NCBI GenBank assembly: GCA_000181795.3
Contig: CM012954.1
Span: 2,827,077-2,888,557, forward strand
Origin: Trichinella spiralis
Lineage: Eukaryota; Nematoda; Enoplea; Trichinellida; Trichinellidae
Length of the DNA: 61,481 nucleotides
Direction: 5' to 3'
Both the position numbers and the translations under genes were made by a program. Every line of letters starts with the position of its first letter. Within the stretch, counting starts at the first letter, position 1. Below the pieces are notes generated by a model. That model was given only the letters and a program-made list of their open reading frames with translations. It did not search any database and was not told where the DNA came from. Shown one piece after another: positions 48,761-60,600 of this stretch.

Positions 48761-51700
48761 TCTCATTTTTGACAACGAATGTCGAAGTCAACTTCACATA
48801 TGATGCATATACGTCTGTTTCACTTCAACTACATATATATATATATACATGCATGTATAAGAACAATTGCACGAGTCGTTGAACAATAAAAACCGAATGG
48901 GACACTTATGACTGCCCGTCTGCTAGCTTGCTGAGCTAGCCAACGAATTGGCATCTGCTTTCGACCGTAACAAATCGGGATGATTGATTATTAAACGCAA
49001 AGATTGAAAAGCAGCTTTGAAGTGGCCGTGAAAACGTGAAATTGATTCAAAGATTGCAATGGACCCATTTTTGCTTTTTCGAATCTTCATGGGCATCGGT
49101 GGTCCTTGGTGAAATTCTCTTGACGGGATTGGCTCTCCACATAACTAGGCTAAATTGTTACTGAATTTGGCGCGAAAAATAAGCATATGCCAAGCAGCTG
49201 TGACTCACTCTGACCGGACGGACGATGAACACATGGCGGGATGTTGTTTTATGTTTGGAACTATAGACACATGTTTTGCGCGATGAAAATTTCAACTATA
49301 CAACAGGGTCAACGGAGAATGCTTTTTTCTTTTTCGTTTCATTGCTGCTTTCATTTCAAAAAAGTCATCGCTACTTATTTCTTTTACTTTGTTGCAACAC
49401 AATTTTTTATAAATACTTTTTTTTTCAGAATTATCATCTCTTTTGAATGTAAATTCTTCTTCTTTTTCTTCAACTTCAATTAAATTTTTCTATTAAGCAT
49501 TGCCGTTGATGAATAATAGTATTGTTTTTTAAGTGCTGTTTATTTAAATTGAAATGCGCGACGTGAATTGTAAGCCGCTTGTTTGTTATTCGTATTCGCG
49601 CTTTACAGATGAAAAACGCCGCCTTCGAATGACATAACAAAATATTGTCGTTGAATGCAAATAATACAAACAAAGCCAAAGCACACGCACAAACAGCACA
49701 AATAAGCGTGGTGCACAATTTTCTCAAAATAACAACCATCTGTTCAACAGCCACTTCGACATTTTCTGTGTATTCTTTACAAGACAAGCAAGCAACTCGA
49801 CTTTAGGAACAAATATCATCACGCTTTGATGACGATGCATGAATAATAAATAAGTGCAAATAAGTGTTGAATTTGTTGTCTTCGGCATCGTTGTGGTCAT
49901 AAAAGTCAAAGGAAGTTTGCTAGTTTACTAGCCCAGGTCATTGTAGTACGTTAGCTGGGTTCTGATATGACTGAGGGAACAAGGACACGGATGTTTGGAA
50001 AAGAAGGACAAAAAGGGGCGAAATACTTATTCGGCTCTACTTTTCTTCCACTGTAAATATAGAATAACATTTCTAGACAAATGCTATATTTGGAGTTTGA
50101 TCTTTGCCGAAATCAACAAATGCAATACACCATTGCGCAGTTGACTGATGATATAAGCGAACCTCAGCCACGCCCTGTTTTCCCAATATCCGTATCCGTT
50201 TACTGGTTGCCATTCTTTCCCAAGTGATTTCTTCAACTCTTCCAGATATCTTGCTCCACATCCGTGCATCTCATCGTGCAAGAAGCAACAACACTGCTCT
50301 CCACGAAAAACCGCAACCACGAAACGTAACCCCGAAAAACCTTACAACAGCTCCCCTTTCACAACAAAAATCTTCGCTTTTTTAAATTACGTTACATTAC
50401 ATTATGCATTCAACAAGGTAAACAACAATTGTTGTTCATTTCTTTTTTCCAGTGTGTTAGCTCTTACTTGCGACCGCTTGTTGCCGCGACTAGCGTTGTG
50501 CGTTTTGAACATTAATTTGATTTGATTACATCCGCATCTGGCTTAAATTACTCATCCATCGTTCATATATTCATTGGTCGCTCAACTGATATTATCAAAA
50601 AATCACTATGACAATATGCTTTCTTAAAAGAGTGAGTCGGCTTTTGTCGGTCCGCTTCACGCACACATTGATCTGTGCACACTGTTATAGCGGCGGTAAA
50701 ATTTGGGGTCGTTTCATTTTGAAAATTTGACTGATTGAAAGCAACTTAAAAATGCAATTTTAACTTCAACTGCAAGGTGTAATGTTCTGTTGAACTTATT
50801 TTTCTACTTTTATTTTTAATTTCTTTTTTTCTTCTTCACAAAGCAACGCTCGAGAGTAGTAATAGGTTTTTATGATAAATTTTACTGCCAGTTCAATGAC
50901 CGTAACTATTTTGCGGCAATTGTTGAAGGACATTTCAAGAAAAAACATTCTGAACCATATTATTTCAAAGAAAGATTGGAAATGTAATAAAATACTGCTT
51001 TTTTTCGCTTTATATATATATATATATATATGGGCATTTTAATGGATAGCATTGAAAGCATGGATGTATTATTGTAGTTTTGTAATTTTTTAGTGGGTTT
51101 TCACATTTGAACAGCTTAATACAACCAACGAAAGCAGTGTTGGTGAACAGTGCGCTTTCCAGTACTATTTTCTGATCAGAATATAATAAAATGGCTAATT
51201 GTTCAATTGGGCGAAAGTGAAAGGAGGAAACGGAGTAGGAGGCAACGCATGCAAGACTGGGCTAATTGAAGCGATTTAGCATACAAATAATTTGCACGAA
51301 TTGCTTGTTCAAAGAGATTGTTCAACGACGAGTAGCACGCCCAGGGAAAAATCTCATAATTGAAGTAGAAAATTAATGGCATTTATTATCACATTCATTA
51401 GTTATTTATAGCATTTATAGATGTAATTCAACTCTTATTTCAATCGAAAATTTTACATACTCCACATTGAATGCAAACAACTTTCACGTTTGCAATTTAA
51501 TAAATTTTTTCTATCTTGTACTATGTATGATAAAAGATTTGTCAGAAACGGTTTGTGTGCAATTTTTGTTAATGCTTTATTTGCAGTTGGCTTTTTCAGT
51601 CATTTTGTAATACTTGGATTAGATTTATATTTTGAAGCTTATTCTCAATTGTCATCATTATCGATGACACAAAAAAGAATACTGGTAATAATTAAACAAA

Positions 51701-53800
51701 GAGGGGGGATTTTTCAGATCTCATTTTCACATTTCAAATCGACAAAACCTAAGCCCGTTGATAGATCATCTTCGATTTATTATTATTCGTCCGTAAGAAA
51801 AACGATTTGATCAATTAGCAATAATGCAAAGCTGCATAAAGCCGAAGTTGCAGTATGTAGCATTCATTTTCGAACCGCGTTTAGTGCTCTATTTAGAGGC
51901 AGCTTTTTCATTTCAAGCAGGTGCCGCGGTTGTTCCGTCGCAATAGATACAAACAGCCCACCTGCTGGAAACAGACGTGCGGTCTCACAAGAAAGAAGAA
52001 AGGCGCACGTGCTTTGCGAGGTTGGAGTGGGCTAGCCTGTTGTCAAATTGCTTTTGTATATATATATATATATATGTATTTTTATTTATTTACTAAAATC
52101 GAGATATTAAATTGATGATTGACAGCATATTTTTCTGCTTGATTGAATTATTGTTTGCTATATTATGGATTGTTAATCGTATGCTAGATGGTGGGATAGA
52201 ATGGTAGAGGAAGAAGACAACAAAAAAGAAAGAATCCGCGGGAAAATTAACGCCTGAAAACGTGCGCGTATTGAACATGCGAAAGAGGTGCGAATAATAA
52301 AAGAAAAAATCAATCTCACCGATTATATGCAACGTTTTTATCAATTAACGGCTTTTGCTTTGACGATGAGAATAGCAGATAATAATACGAATAACAAGAA
52401 TAATGATAATAATAATCACAGCAACAACAACAACAACAACAATAATAATAATAATGGGGGGGGGGGGGGAGGGACAACAATGCAGCTTGCGATTGTCGAC
52501 CTTGGCTATGAATGTTAGTGGTGTTGTAGTGGATGATTTTGAAGTGTTATATTTTGAGAACGGGAAAAAAGATTAGCAAAACAATATCAAACAGCTAGCA
52601 CATTTGCTTTGCCGAGCTGATCAGTAGGTAGTGAGCAGTTGATGATCACTAAGCTCGTAGTGTGATGGTTAACACCAGTTTATCCGGCAGAGTCTGTGCA
52701 ACTGTTGATGCGTCGTTTTTTTCAGATTAGTGTAATCTGTTTGTTTGCATTGGGGATGTTTTACGAACAGCAACAGTTGCACTTAATACGTTGGACCAAA
52801 AGTTGACCAACAACGGTTTTCAGTTCGCTATGCTTGCCACGCGATTTTTTTTGTTGGCTAGTCTGCTACAGCTGTTAAGCTGTTGAAAATACGACTTAAA
52901 AACACGGCATCTATCAATTTGAATATGTTATAGCTGACGATCGAAGTCCGTGTTCAGAATACGAAAGGGCAAGCAGCAGCAGCAGCAACAGCAACAACAA
53001 CAAAAAAATCAGGACGACAGACATGCGAGATTCTATTGAACACAATGTAATGGAATTCGACCCCATTCCGGCCAGACTTTGTCACTTGGCAACTTGTTGC
53101 ATTTATTGAATCAAATCGATCTCGGCTGGATGTCGGTTAGGTAGCATCCAGTTGGGTAATCTACACGGACCTCAAAAAAGTTAACCCATGTGAAAATTGT
53201 CAGAAAGGACAAATTTTTCACCCCAACGGTGTATTTATTAAGCTTGGTGGACACGACGCTTCGAGAGAATATGCATTCACGGTCTGCTGCTTTTCGCCAT
53301 AGATGGGTCACAGTTGGGAAAAAAATTTTTTCACTTTGCACAAAAGTGAGCCAACAAAGAGCCTAGTTTAGTAACATTTGCACACCGCTTCACGGGGGTG
53401 TGCAAATTGGATTCTTATGAAAAGAAAAATTCATTAAGAAAAAACCAACTGACAACCACAAAAATTTTAATTATGAGTAGTTTGTTTTTCAAAAATTTGA
53501 TAAAAAAACTTAAAACGGAATAATAATTATCGTCTTGGTTTGGAACAATTTCAGCTTAGCTTTGCAGCGAATGATGATGGAAAGCCTATTTTTACAGGGT
53601 TATTGTTGCAAATTGTTAAAATTGCTCTTTCCTCGTTCCCACTTCCCTCGCAGTGTTGCAGCAATAAATTCATTTTGCTTAACGTTTGTTTGTTAGATAA
53701 CAGAGAAACGTTTAGCGTAAAAATAAACCAAATAACTAGCATATAGAGTGTTTCGAAATGTTCATATCATGCAAAACAAATAAAAAAAGGACCATTATTA
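48761..53800. other. 5-kb region without a recognised gene
   Basis: Three orphan open blocks are worth noting. 49476-49787 (-): a helix-containing frame (LCTTLICAVCACALALFVLF) after an acceptor-like cttgcttgtcttgtaaag, with no start exon found. 50073-50320 (-): two overlapping frames; see the findings. 51490-51810 (+): a 106-codon frame with one hydrophobic stretch. Microsatellites: (TA)n at 51010-51030 and 52058-52076. An (agc/aac)n run is at 52972-53002. Confidence 0.4.
52377..52470. repeat. (AAT/AAC)n repeat ending in a G run
   Basis: Triplets aat/aac from about 52378 to 52454 are followed by twelve or so G residues (52456-52469). Simple sequence. Confidence 0.9.
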
Positions 53801-53863
53801 TTAATTAATTATTGCGAATTTGTTAATTGTAGAGCGTGATTTGTTAATTTTTCTTAATCCTAC

Positions 53864-54113
53864 CTCGCAGCTTCTTCGTGGTCGAATTGTTCGACTGTTG
53901 TGATTTTTTTCGCTTCTTCTCGAAGTTCTGTGTTTCGCTTGGTTCAGCTTTGCGATGAAAAGCAGTGTGAGTTGAGCTAACTTTGTAGTTGTTTTTGCGA
54001 TCTTACATTCTTGCTCGAACTTCTTGCTACATTCTGATTTTTGTTTTCCACTTGGATAATTGGATCGTTCGATTTGTGCTTTGTTCAATTGTTGTTCCAT
54101 TCCATTTGCAACG
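53864..54113 (-). CDS. Candidate exon for a basic, unrecognised protein
   Basis: Acceptor gtgattcttcag and donor TGCGAG/gtagga bound an exon whose ATG (54100) opens 79 codons: MEQQLNKAQIERSNYPSGKQ, then Lys/Glu-rich and finally Arg-rich (RTSRRSEKNHNSRTIRPRRS). Without splicing the frame runs on to a stop at 53801 (99 aa). It could be a small nuclear or RNA-binding protein, or a chance frame in purine-rich sequence. It lies 3' of SNAPC3 on the same strand. Confidence 0.3.
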
Positions 54114-54838
54114 CTGAAGAATCACAATAAGCATAGCTGTGAATTGAAACAAGAAAAAAAAAATCACAAACGGCTATGTGTTGACTTTAGCATCGGTTGT
54201 TTAATAATAAATTCAACCGTTTGTTTCACTTTGTGCGGTAAATATATTTTTAACGAAAAATTTTTTCCCCCCATAATTTAATGATCAATTTTTATTCCAT
54301 GAAATAATTGTATTGCGTTGCATGATTTCAATGTTCAATCCAATTCCGCTTGCCAACGTATAACTTCAATATTAGTGCAATGAATAATAATGCTAATAAA
54401 TATTTGAATAAATAATCGTTTGAAAAGTCAAATGTTGAAGTTGTTCAGTAGTCGTTTTTAATCGGAAAATTCCAAGTTTTGGAATGTAAATTGTGCTTGA
54501 AAGTTGATGTTATCGTTGATGATAATTATGCTCAGATCGTATAAATGATGCTGCCACTGAATGATATTCTTTTTCTGAAGTGACAAAACATTTTCAATTG
54601 TTCAGCTTTGAATGTTGATACGGAAATGTTTTTCTTGTTTTATTGAACAAAATAAGCAAACAATCTTTTTGCATAATAGCCGAATAAATAATCTTTCAAA
54701 CTCATTTGAACAACTTTAGCATCGATTTGACATAAAATAAATAAGTGAATTCATTCCTTTTTTTGAAAATCATGCAAATTCTGATTTTGCAAACGTTTAT
54801 TGATATATAATAAATAGTGTAAAATCGATTCTTGACGA
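54114..54838. other. Intergenic, 3' of SNAPC3
   Basis: AT-rich spacer with no coding region. Several AATAAA-like strings occur on both strands. Confidence 0.5.
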
Positions 54839-54844
54839 TTTATT
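54839..54844 (-). terminator. SNAPC3: Poly(A) signal overlapping the SNAPC3 stop codon
   Basis: The minus strand reads GAA TAA ATC: the stop codon TAA is inside AATAAA, as in the AIRIM-like gene. Confidence 0.45.
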
Positions 54845-56015
54845 CGAATGCTTTATGGTCAACAAATGGATAGGCAGAAAATTCGCACATTTTCTCACCA
54901 ACAGAACCGTATCCCCAGCTTATGAAACAAGTTTCGCACAGATGCATAACGGGATACGGTGTGTTGGCTGTACTCTGCACAAGCCATTTCACTGAGTTCC
55001 TTCCGCAAATTGCGCAATACAACGAACACGGGTGAGGTTTCAAAATATCTATTGGATAACATCTGCGTTCTTGCGGATCGCTGGGATGCGCCAAACGAAC
55101 GTCAACAAAAACCATCAAATGCTCGCAAGTACCTTGGTGTAAATACAAGTACGGATTACCAAGACGAAGCTTCAGGTCGAGAAAAGTCGTATCTTCCATC
55201 GGTGCTCTGCTGAAAGGACCTATATCGTTGAAACGATTTGACGCCCAACCGATGATCTCTTCGCTTAGGTCGGTCGCGTCTTCGTGGCGCGTGTCCACGT
55301 AAAAGACGCCATTGATGTAAAAGAATCCTCCTTTGTATATGTCTTTGGCGAAAAAGCCCAACTCCTGCGACGGACAATCACTGTAATCTTTGATGGGGGC
55401 GAAATCGTTGCGGCAGGTGATTTGATCGCGCAGCACGCAAAGACTTTGACTGCCAAGAATGAGAAACGAAGAATCGAAACGTCTCAGACAATTGTACTTG
55501 TGTGAATAAGTTATGGGCGTTTGGGCTGTTGGCGAGAGCATCGCAACAGTCAAGATCAACTCTTCAGTGCGGCCATTGTTGACCAAAGGCTGATTTGCAG
55601 GCTGCACAGCTTTCATTTCCGATAAAAGTGCGTCGTTTATTCTAGAAAATCGGCTCACCCGACGGACGGCTTGCTTATCCAACAAAAACTGTGGATTCGA
55701 GTTGAGATTCATCGTCATCTGTACGGTTTCCAAGTTGAAAACTTCCTGCATTCTTCCGGCACAATTTTCACCGTCCGTCAACGCCACTTCCGCATTCGAT
55801 AAGCTGGAGCTCATGTGCTTAGGGTCGCACAGCTCTTTCAAATTTTGAATCTCTTCCTCGTTCATTCCAAATATTTCTTGCAGTTCAACGTCTTCATCGC
55901 AATCGTGCTGCACACCGTACTGCTCAACCGCTCCGACCGCTTTTTCAGCGAAATCTTTAATACTTACCTCGTCTGTTATGTTCCACCTGCGATCAGGCCG
56001 TTGTTTACTGTCCAT
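54840..56015 (-). CDS. SNAPC3: SNAPC3 (SNAP50): snRNA-activating protein complex subunit 3
   Basis: Single-exon gene, 391 aa (human 411). SNAPc binds the proximal sequence element of snRNA genes and recruits RNA polymerase II or III; subunit 3 carries a zinc-binding domain that helps DNA contact. Seen here: EELILTVAML (human GELILSVNIL), LILGSQSLCVLRDQITC, SKDIY-like FAKDIYKGGFFYINGVFYVD, DLSEEIIGWA, MEDTTFLDLKLRLGNPYLYL, HQGTCEHLMVFVDVRL, YPIDILKPH, then C..C / C..C pairs (CAICG, CETCF) and a terminal FSAYPFVDHKAFE (human LAYPYVDPGTFN). The start is taken at ATG 56015 (MDSKQRPDRR). The frame runs up to 56102, but that part would add a membrane helix unsuited to a nuclear factor, and an acceptor-like gtttaatag lies between the two ATGs. 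The poly(A) signal overlaps the stop. Confidence 0.92.
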   Translation of the reverse strand: MDSKQRPDRRWNITDEVSIKDFAEKAVGAVEQYGVQHDCDEDVELQEIFGMNEEEIQNLKELCDPKHMSSSLSNAEVALTDGENCAGRMQEVFNLETVQMTMNLNSNPQFLLDKQAVRRVSRFSRINDALLSEMKAVQPANQPLVNNGRTEELILTVAMLSPTAQTPITYSHKYNCLRRFDSSFLILGSQSLCVLRDQITCRNDFAPIKDYSDCPSQELGFFAKDIYKGGFFYINGVFYVDTRHEDATDLSEEIIGWASNRFNDIGPFSRAPMEDTTFLDLKLRLGNPYLYLHQGTCEHLMVFVDVRLAHPSDPQERRCYPIDILKPHPCSLYCAICGRNSVKWLVQSTANTPYPVMHLCETCFISWGYGSVGEKMCEFSAYPFVDHKAFE

Positions 56016-56779
56016 CGATGTGAAAAAAGCGAAAACTATTAAACAAAATATTAACACCAGAATGAACAGAAACATTCCAAACGACATCATTTCAGACAAC
56101 ATATATATATTATAGTGTAAATCATCAAACAGATTGGACGTATAACTTCCTACACTTCTGACTTTACATTATTGCCAACTTTTCAAAATAAACATTTTTT
56201 CAGTTTGAAGACTAACAGACTAAATAATTAGGCGAAATCGAAATCAGATCTGTGACATGTCGACCGGCAGCAGATTTCACTCAGAGCAGTCAATCATCAT
56301 TCATTACAAGGTGTATTACAGTGGTATAGTTGCGATGCCTGTTTTATTCTTATTTGTATTATTATCCTTATTAATTACTTATTAAGAAATCTATTATAAA
56401 TCGGTTTCGAATTTTTTGACGTTTCAGAAAAACAATTTGAACTAAAAACTTACGGATTGAAGAAAGATTTCACACAGAGAGTTCATAACATAACATTTAT
56501 AATATATTAAATTATTTAAACTTACTTTTATGACAATTTTGATATTATTTTAAAAGTCCACCAAAAAGAACCAGTCAGAAGCTAAAATTCGAAAAAGCTA
56601 GAAAATTTTAGATGTAGTATACTGTAATTATGATTTTGATTTTCAAGATGATGCTCCAATTGATGGTATTTTTTCACAAACAACCAACTATGCTTATTTT
56701 CACTTGAAAACTGACCTTTACATTTTTTTATTTCTAGAAATTATTTTTTTATTCGGAAAAGATTGCTTGTTCTATTTTC
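56016..56779. other. 5' flank of SNAPC3
   Basis: AT-rich sequence; the first ~90 bases are open in the SNAPC3 frame but probably intron or leader. No gene is seen. Confidence 0.5.
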
Positions 56780-57131
56780 TAGTGTAACGAGCCGCTCTCT
56801 CGGGAGGACTCGTTCGCCACCCCAACCGGACTATTATTACAGTCGTCGCCAGGCGAGTCGACCGACAAATTCCTCCCCGCGGTTATATCCTCAGTTTGGC
56901 TTCCGTCGCCTCTGATGCCCTTTCTCCCGGGTTCGTGCTTTCTCGGTAACATTTTCGCATTCACAAGACATGTAAAGAGAACAGTGTTTATTAACAACTT
57001 CAAACAAGGGCCGTTACCGATCCGCCACAGCAAAATTCTAGAATCAACAACAACAACACGATCGTTCACACTCTACCACCCAACCAACCTACCACCGTAA
57101 TCCTTTGTCGATCTTCAAGTATATGTACACT
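56780..57131 (-). mobile_element. Possible solo LTR-like fossil (uncertain)
   Basis: A GC-richer block of about 350 bp, out of keeping with its surroundings. On the minus strand it begins TGTACATA, carries AATAAACACTGTTC in its middle third and ends CTCGTTACA, i.e. TG...CA-type ends with an internal poly(A) signal, as in LTRs of the Ty3/BEL kind. No flanking target-site duplication and no internal element genes are visible. Family and age cannot be fixed from this one copy. Confidence 0.25.
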
Positions 57132-59286
57132 TACGGTAGCTTCATCGTTCTTCCATTTCGTCGAATGGACAAATGCAGTTGGTGGATCAGTCCACGTCGG
57201 CTGCACTAGGCTGCAATGTATTTGTTTTAAGTTTTGTTGATTGGTCCTTTCTGTGCAAAGTGGTCTGGGTGTTTGTATGCCTCTGTCAGTGCAAACTTGG
57301 CGCTATATCACAAGAACAGCATTTTTGTGAAATGGTAAAAGTACAAATTTCATTATCATACAGTCGTAGAAACATCTTTGGTAAAAAGTCATGTTCATAA
57401 TTTCGACGTATTTTTTTCAAGTTCAAACAAGCGTAAGCATTGTGCGTCAACACTGAGTACACCTGGTAACGTGGTATTGCTGAAAATACATTTGCTCATT
57501 TCAAACGCATACTTTGTAGTGTTAATTAGAAAGGGATTATTAATTAGCTTCCGGGTTGAAATTGTTGTTTTAATTGATTTTAGTTGAATTATTTTGTATT
57601 TTATTGTCTGTACAACAGTAGGCTAAGGCAGTGCTAAGCGAAGAATAAAACATCCAAAATTACATATTTTTAAAATCTTTCAAATTTATAATGTCAACTT
57701 AAGGACTAGATATATTGATGTTCTTCGATACAGTTTGCGCGCTACTTATTTATTTTTGTTGCAGTGCAACTGTGATTGTTTCCAGTTGTATATTGTTTTA
57801 TTGTTGTAATACAACTTCATTTTATGCAGAAAACAATGGCCATCGAAATGAACCATAAGATCGAAATATTAATTACTTACATCCCTAAATATTCTATTCT
57901 AGATTTGTTGTTTTAACTAAAGCCTGAATGCGATATACTTTCATCCTATTTATAGATTTGCAATTTTACGTTACTATTGTTGATTAGCGCGGCTGCGTAG
58001 AATTGAAGCGTTCTTTTTACTGTATCGAGTTAAACAGAAATTAACAAAATTAATTTTTTAAACTGTTGAAAAATGTTTGAAAAATTTTGCTACTCATTTG
58101 ATGTCCAATCTTTTCACTTCAGTACGTATAAAGAAGTTCAAGTATTGTGGAAGAACGATTGATGTGCGCTAGAGAGAGTTAATCACAGACTCACATCGTT
58201 CACACACAGTCTGTTAACGTTTTCGCTTTTCATGTAAAGAAAAGAAACATAATTTTACGTTTTGTTTCTGATAAGTATATATATGAAAGAATTACATCCA
58301 CGTCTTTCTTATTTATCTTGACAGATTATTTAAATTATAATTGGCCTTCCGTTGTCATGTCACTGATAGTGTTCTGTAATTTTTCTTGGTATGTATGAAG
58401 TATGTGTGCCGTTCTAAATACCTGAAATAGTTTCATTTATTGCGAACAATCTTGAGATATAATTGAGAACGGCATGTCTTTAGATATGTTCTCTTAATTT
58501 TCACTTTTTCAGTGAGACTTATTATTTACTCCTGCATTACATTTGGCTCTGCTTCGAATCAGTCGACTTCAGTTGATACTAATTACAAATATGCTGCGGT
58601 CATATATTAATTCATATATAAACATTCAAACGAGCTTGAGGAAATTTATATTAATATAGTGAAATGAATTTGCATATTAATAATATTTATTATATTTTCC
58701 TAAAATGTCAATGGAACGTGCATTGCAATAAGAAGCGTACGGTTAACGAGATTGATAGGCCATTGCAAATTAAAGAGTAGCTTATTCGATTAAGGGCTTT
58801 TTGTGTTAATTTTATTTTCGTTTCTTGAAAATGACTCGTGATAATTTTTGACTGCGGCAGAAAGGTGGACTTAAAAGTTTGGGAGACATTTATTGTGGTA
58901 AGTTGCATTTTGTGAGCGTTTGTAAGTAATGGTTTAATGACATAGATGAGAATATATATGGAGTCTATCATTTACTGACAAAATTATTATCACAGTGTTA
59001 GCAGCAGCAGCAGCGGCAGACAACGTTCTCTTTGTTTATTATTGTACTAATTAACCAGTGAAGCCCGTTTTAAATGACTAAAATGTATTACTTTTGTTCC
59101 TGTTTCTATTATTTTTTATTCAAAGCTTCTACACTTCTTTTTGAGAAGTGTGCATTTAATTGAAAAGAAAAGTTTCTTATAATTTTTGGAAATTCTCTTT
59201 TAACGCATTATTTGTAATTCTTATCTGTGTTAAGATGAACATTGGCTACTATTGCGTTTGATTTAATGTTGGGCATTTTTACAGAT
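57132..59286. other. AT-rich region without a recognised gene
   Basis: A donor-like GCTACC/gtaagt on the minus strand near 57138 could end a SNAPC3 5' UTR exon. (gca)n at 59000-59016. Frames at 57173-57587 (+) and 58708-58971 (-) have no splice or composition support. Confidence 0.45.
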
Positions 59287-59789
59287 ATGATGAATACTGA
59301 AATCGCGGAAAACATGAAGCAAAGCTTAAAACAAGAGGGATGTTTGGTGCCCATGGGTTCACATTTTGTAAGTCTGGACTACGAATACTTGGAATAGTGG
59401 CTGTTATCTTTCAGTTTAATTAAATGATCTGTATAAATGAAGGTTGAATCACTGCAGTGTTTGCAAACCTGTAGCTCGTGAATTTCACGCAGCAAAATCT
59501 TTGTATGCAATACTCTTCATGTATCGCAATTTGTTTATTTTTGATAATTTCATTTGTTTTCATTTAACACTTAGTTAAACTTTAAAACATGCATCTTTAT
59601 ATTGTTTTCAAAATAGATTTCTTTTATTATTTTCAAAAATGATTTTTTCATTCAGTCAAATTTTATTTTATTTCATGCTTTGCTAATATTTTTTTGTTTG
59701 CTTTTTTTATTTATACGTAAACACGTCTTTTACAGCAGTTAACAAGAACAGTAGTATCCAACTGCAACAGAGCAACAGCTCTGATCTAA
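59287..59789 (+). CDS. Candidate two-exon micro-ORF or 5' end of an unknown gene
   Basis: Exon 1 (59285-59367) has acceptor gggcatttttacag and donor CATTTT/gtaagt. Its ATG at 59287 gives 27 codons, MMNTEIAENMKQSLKQEGCL and then VPMGSHF, ending in phase 0. The next good acceptor (cgtcttttacag, exon from 59736) continues for 17 codons to a stop at 59789, giving 44 aa. Another acceptor further right could make a longer gene reaching beyond the window. Codon content of exon 1 looks protein-like; no family is recognised. Confidence 0.3.
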
Positions 59790-60193
59790 GAACACCCTGT
59801 TGCATTACTTTTAATTTTCTAAATTTGTATGGGTTTTAATCACTTTATTTAATTCTGTTTTATTCTCATTAACGACTATAACATATCTGCTCCTTCATTA
59901 TTGTTTCTTCTTCACATTTACTTTTTTGCATGTGTAATCAACATCTATTTGATAAACTGAATAGTATATATCGGGTTGATTGTTTTTTATTGGAAAATAT
60001 ATAATTGATGCAACGAAATTTATTGCTACAATAGGTATTATTATTGTTATCACACTTTTAAATAATATATGGTCACTTTCTAATTACTCTCGTATCTTAA
60101 TAATGGATTAAAATGTGGTGAGCAGCTAATTAAACAGCTGGAATTAAAAGTATGCAAAATATTTTATAAAAGGTTGAAATTTGCTGTTCGCTA

Positions 60194-60600
60194 TGTAATG
60201 ACCGGAGTTCGTGCTGAAGGCGCACAAACGTGATGCCTCCGAGTGCCTGTTATTTTTTTCATCGTTCTTCGAAGACGTCGTGACAGTGTGGCGCCGCGAT
60301 GGCTTATACTAACATGAACGATCTCTGGATTCGATCATTTACGTTCGATTGGAGCCACGTTTGAAACATTTCGGCGTGTTCTGCGAAGGGTATACAAAAC
60401 GATGTACGTGTTTTGACCATTATTGTTACAGTAAGTAGAAGTTGATGTATTGGCCAGTGTGAGCATTTTGTGTGCTATAATCAATAGTCGTGTTGTTTGT
60501 GTATTTCTATGTATTTTGTATTGTTGAACAGTAATAAAGGTTGGAAAGGAATCGAATCGCTATCAGCTATTGTTGGTCGGTCCAATAAATGTGCAGCGAG
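60194..60600 (+). mobile_element. Possible LTR-like fossil (uncertain)
   Basis: A GC-richer island in AT-rich sequence that opens with TGTAATGACCGG, contains tataatcaat and later cagtAATAAAggttgg in the order expected of an LTR, and loses its character near 60600. The inner string TTACA at 60426-60430 could alternatively close a ~237-bp unit. No target duplication or element genes are seen. Confidence 0.2.

Noticed and set aside
50260-50310. CCCFLHD string suggesting a phospholipase A2 active site
   Set aside because: Spacing of Cys and the following residues does not match the PLA2 calcium loop or its CCxxHDxC motif.
51835-51990. VAVCSIHF string resembling part of a THAP zinc finger
   Set aside because: Only the single short match is present; the other THAP Cys/His and the AVPTIF-type residues are absent.
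56016-56102. Upstream ATG that would give SNAPC3 an N-terminal membrane helix
   Set aside because: A nuclear DNA-binding subunit is not expected to have one, human SNAPC3 has none, and an acceptor-like site lies between the two ATGs.
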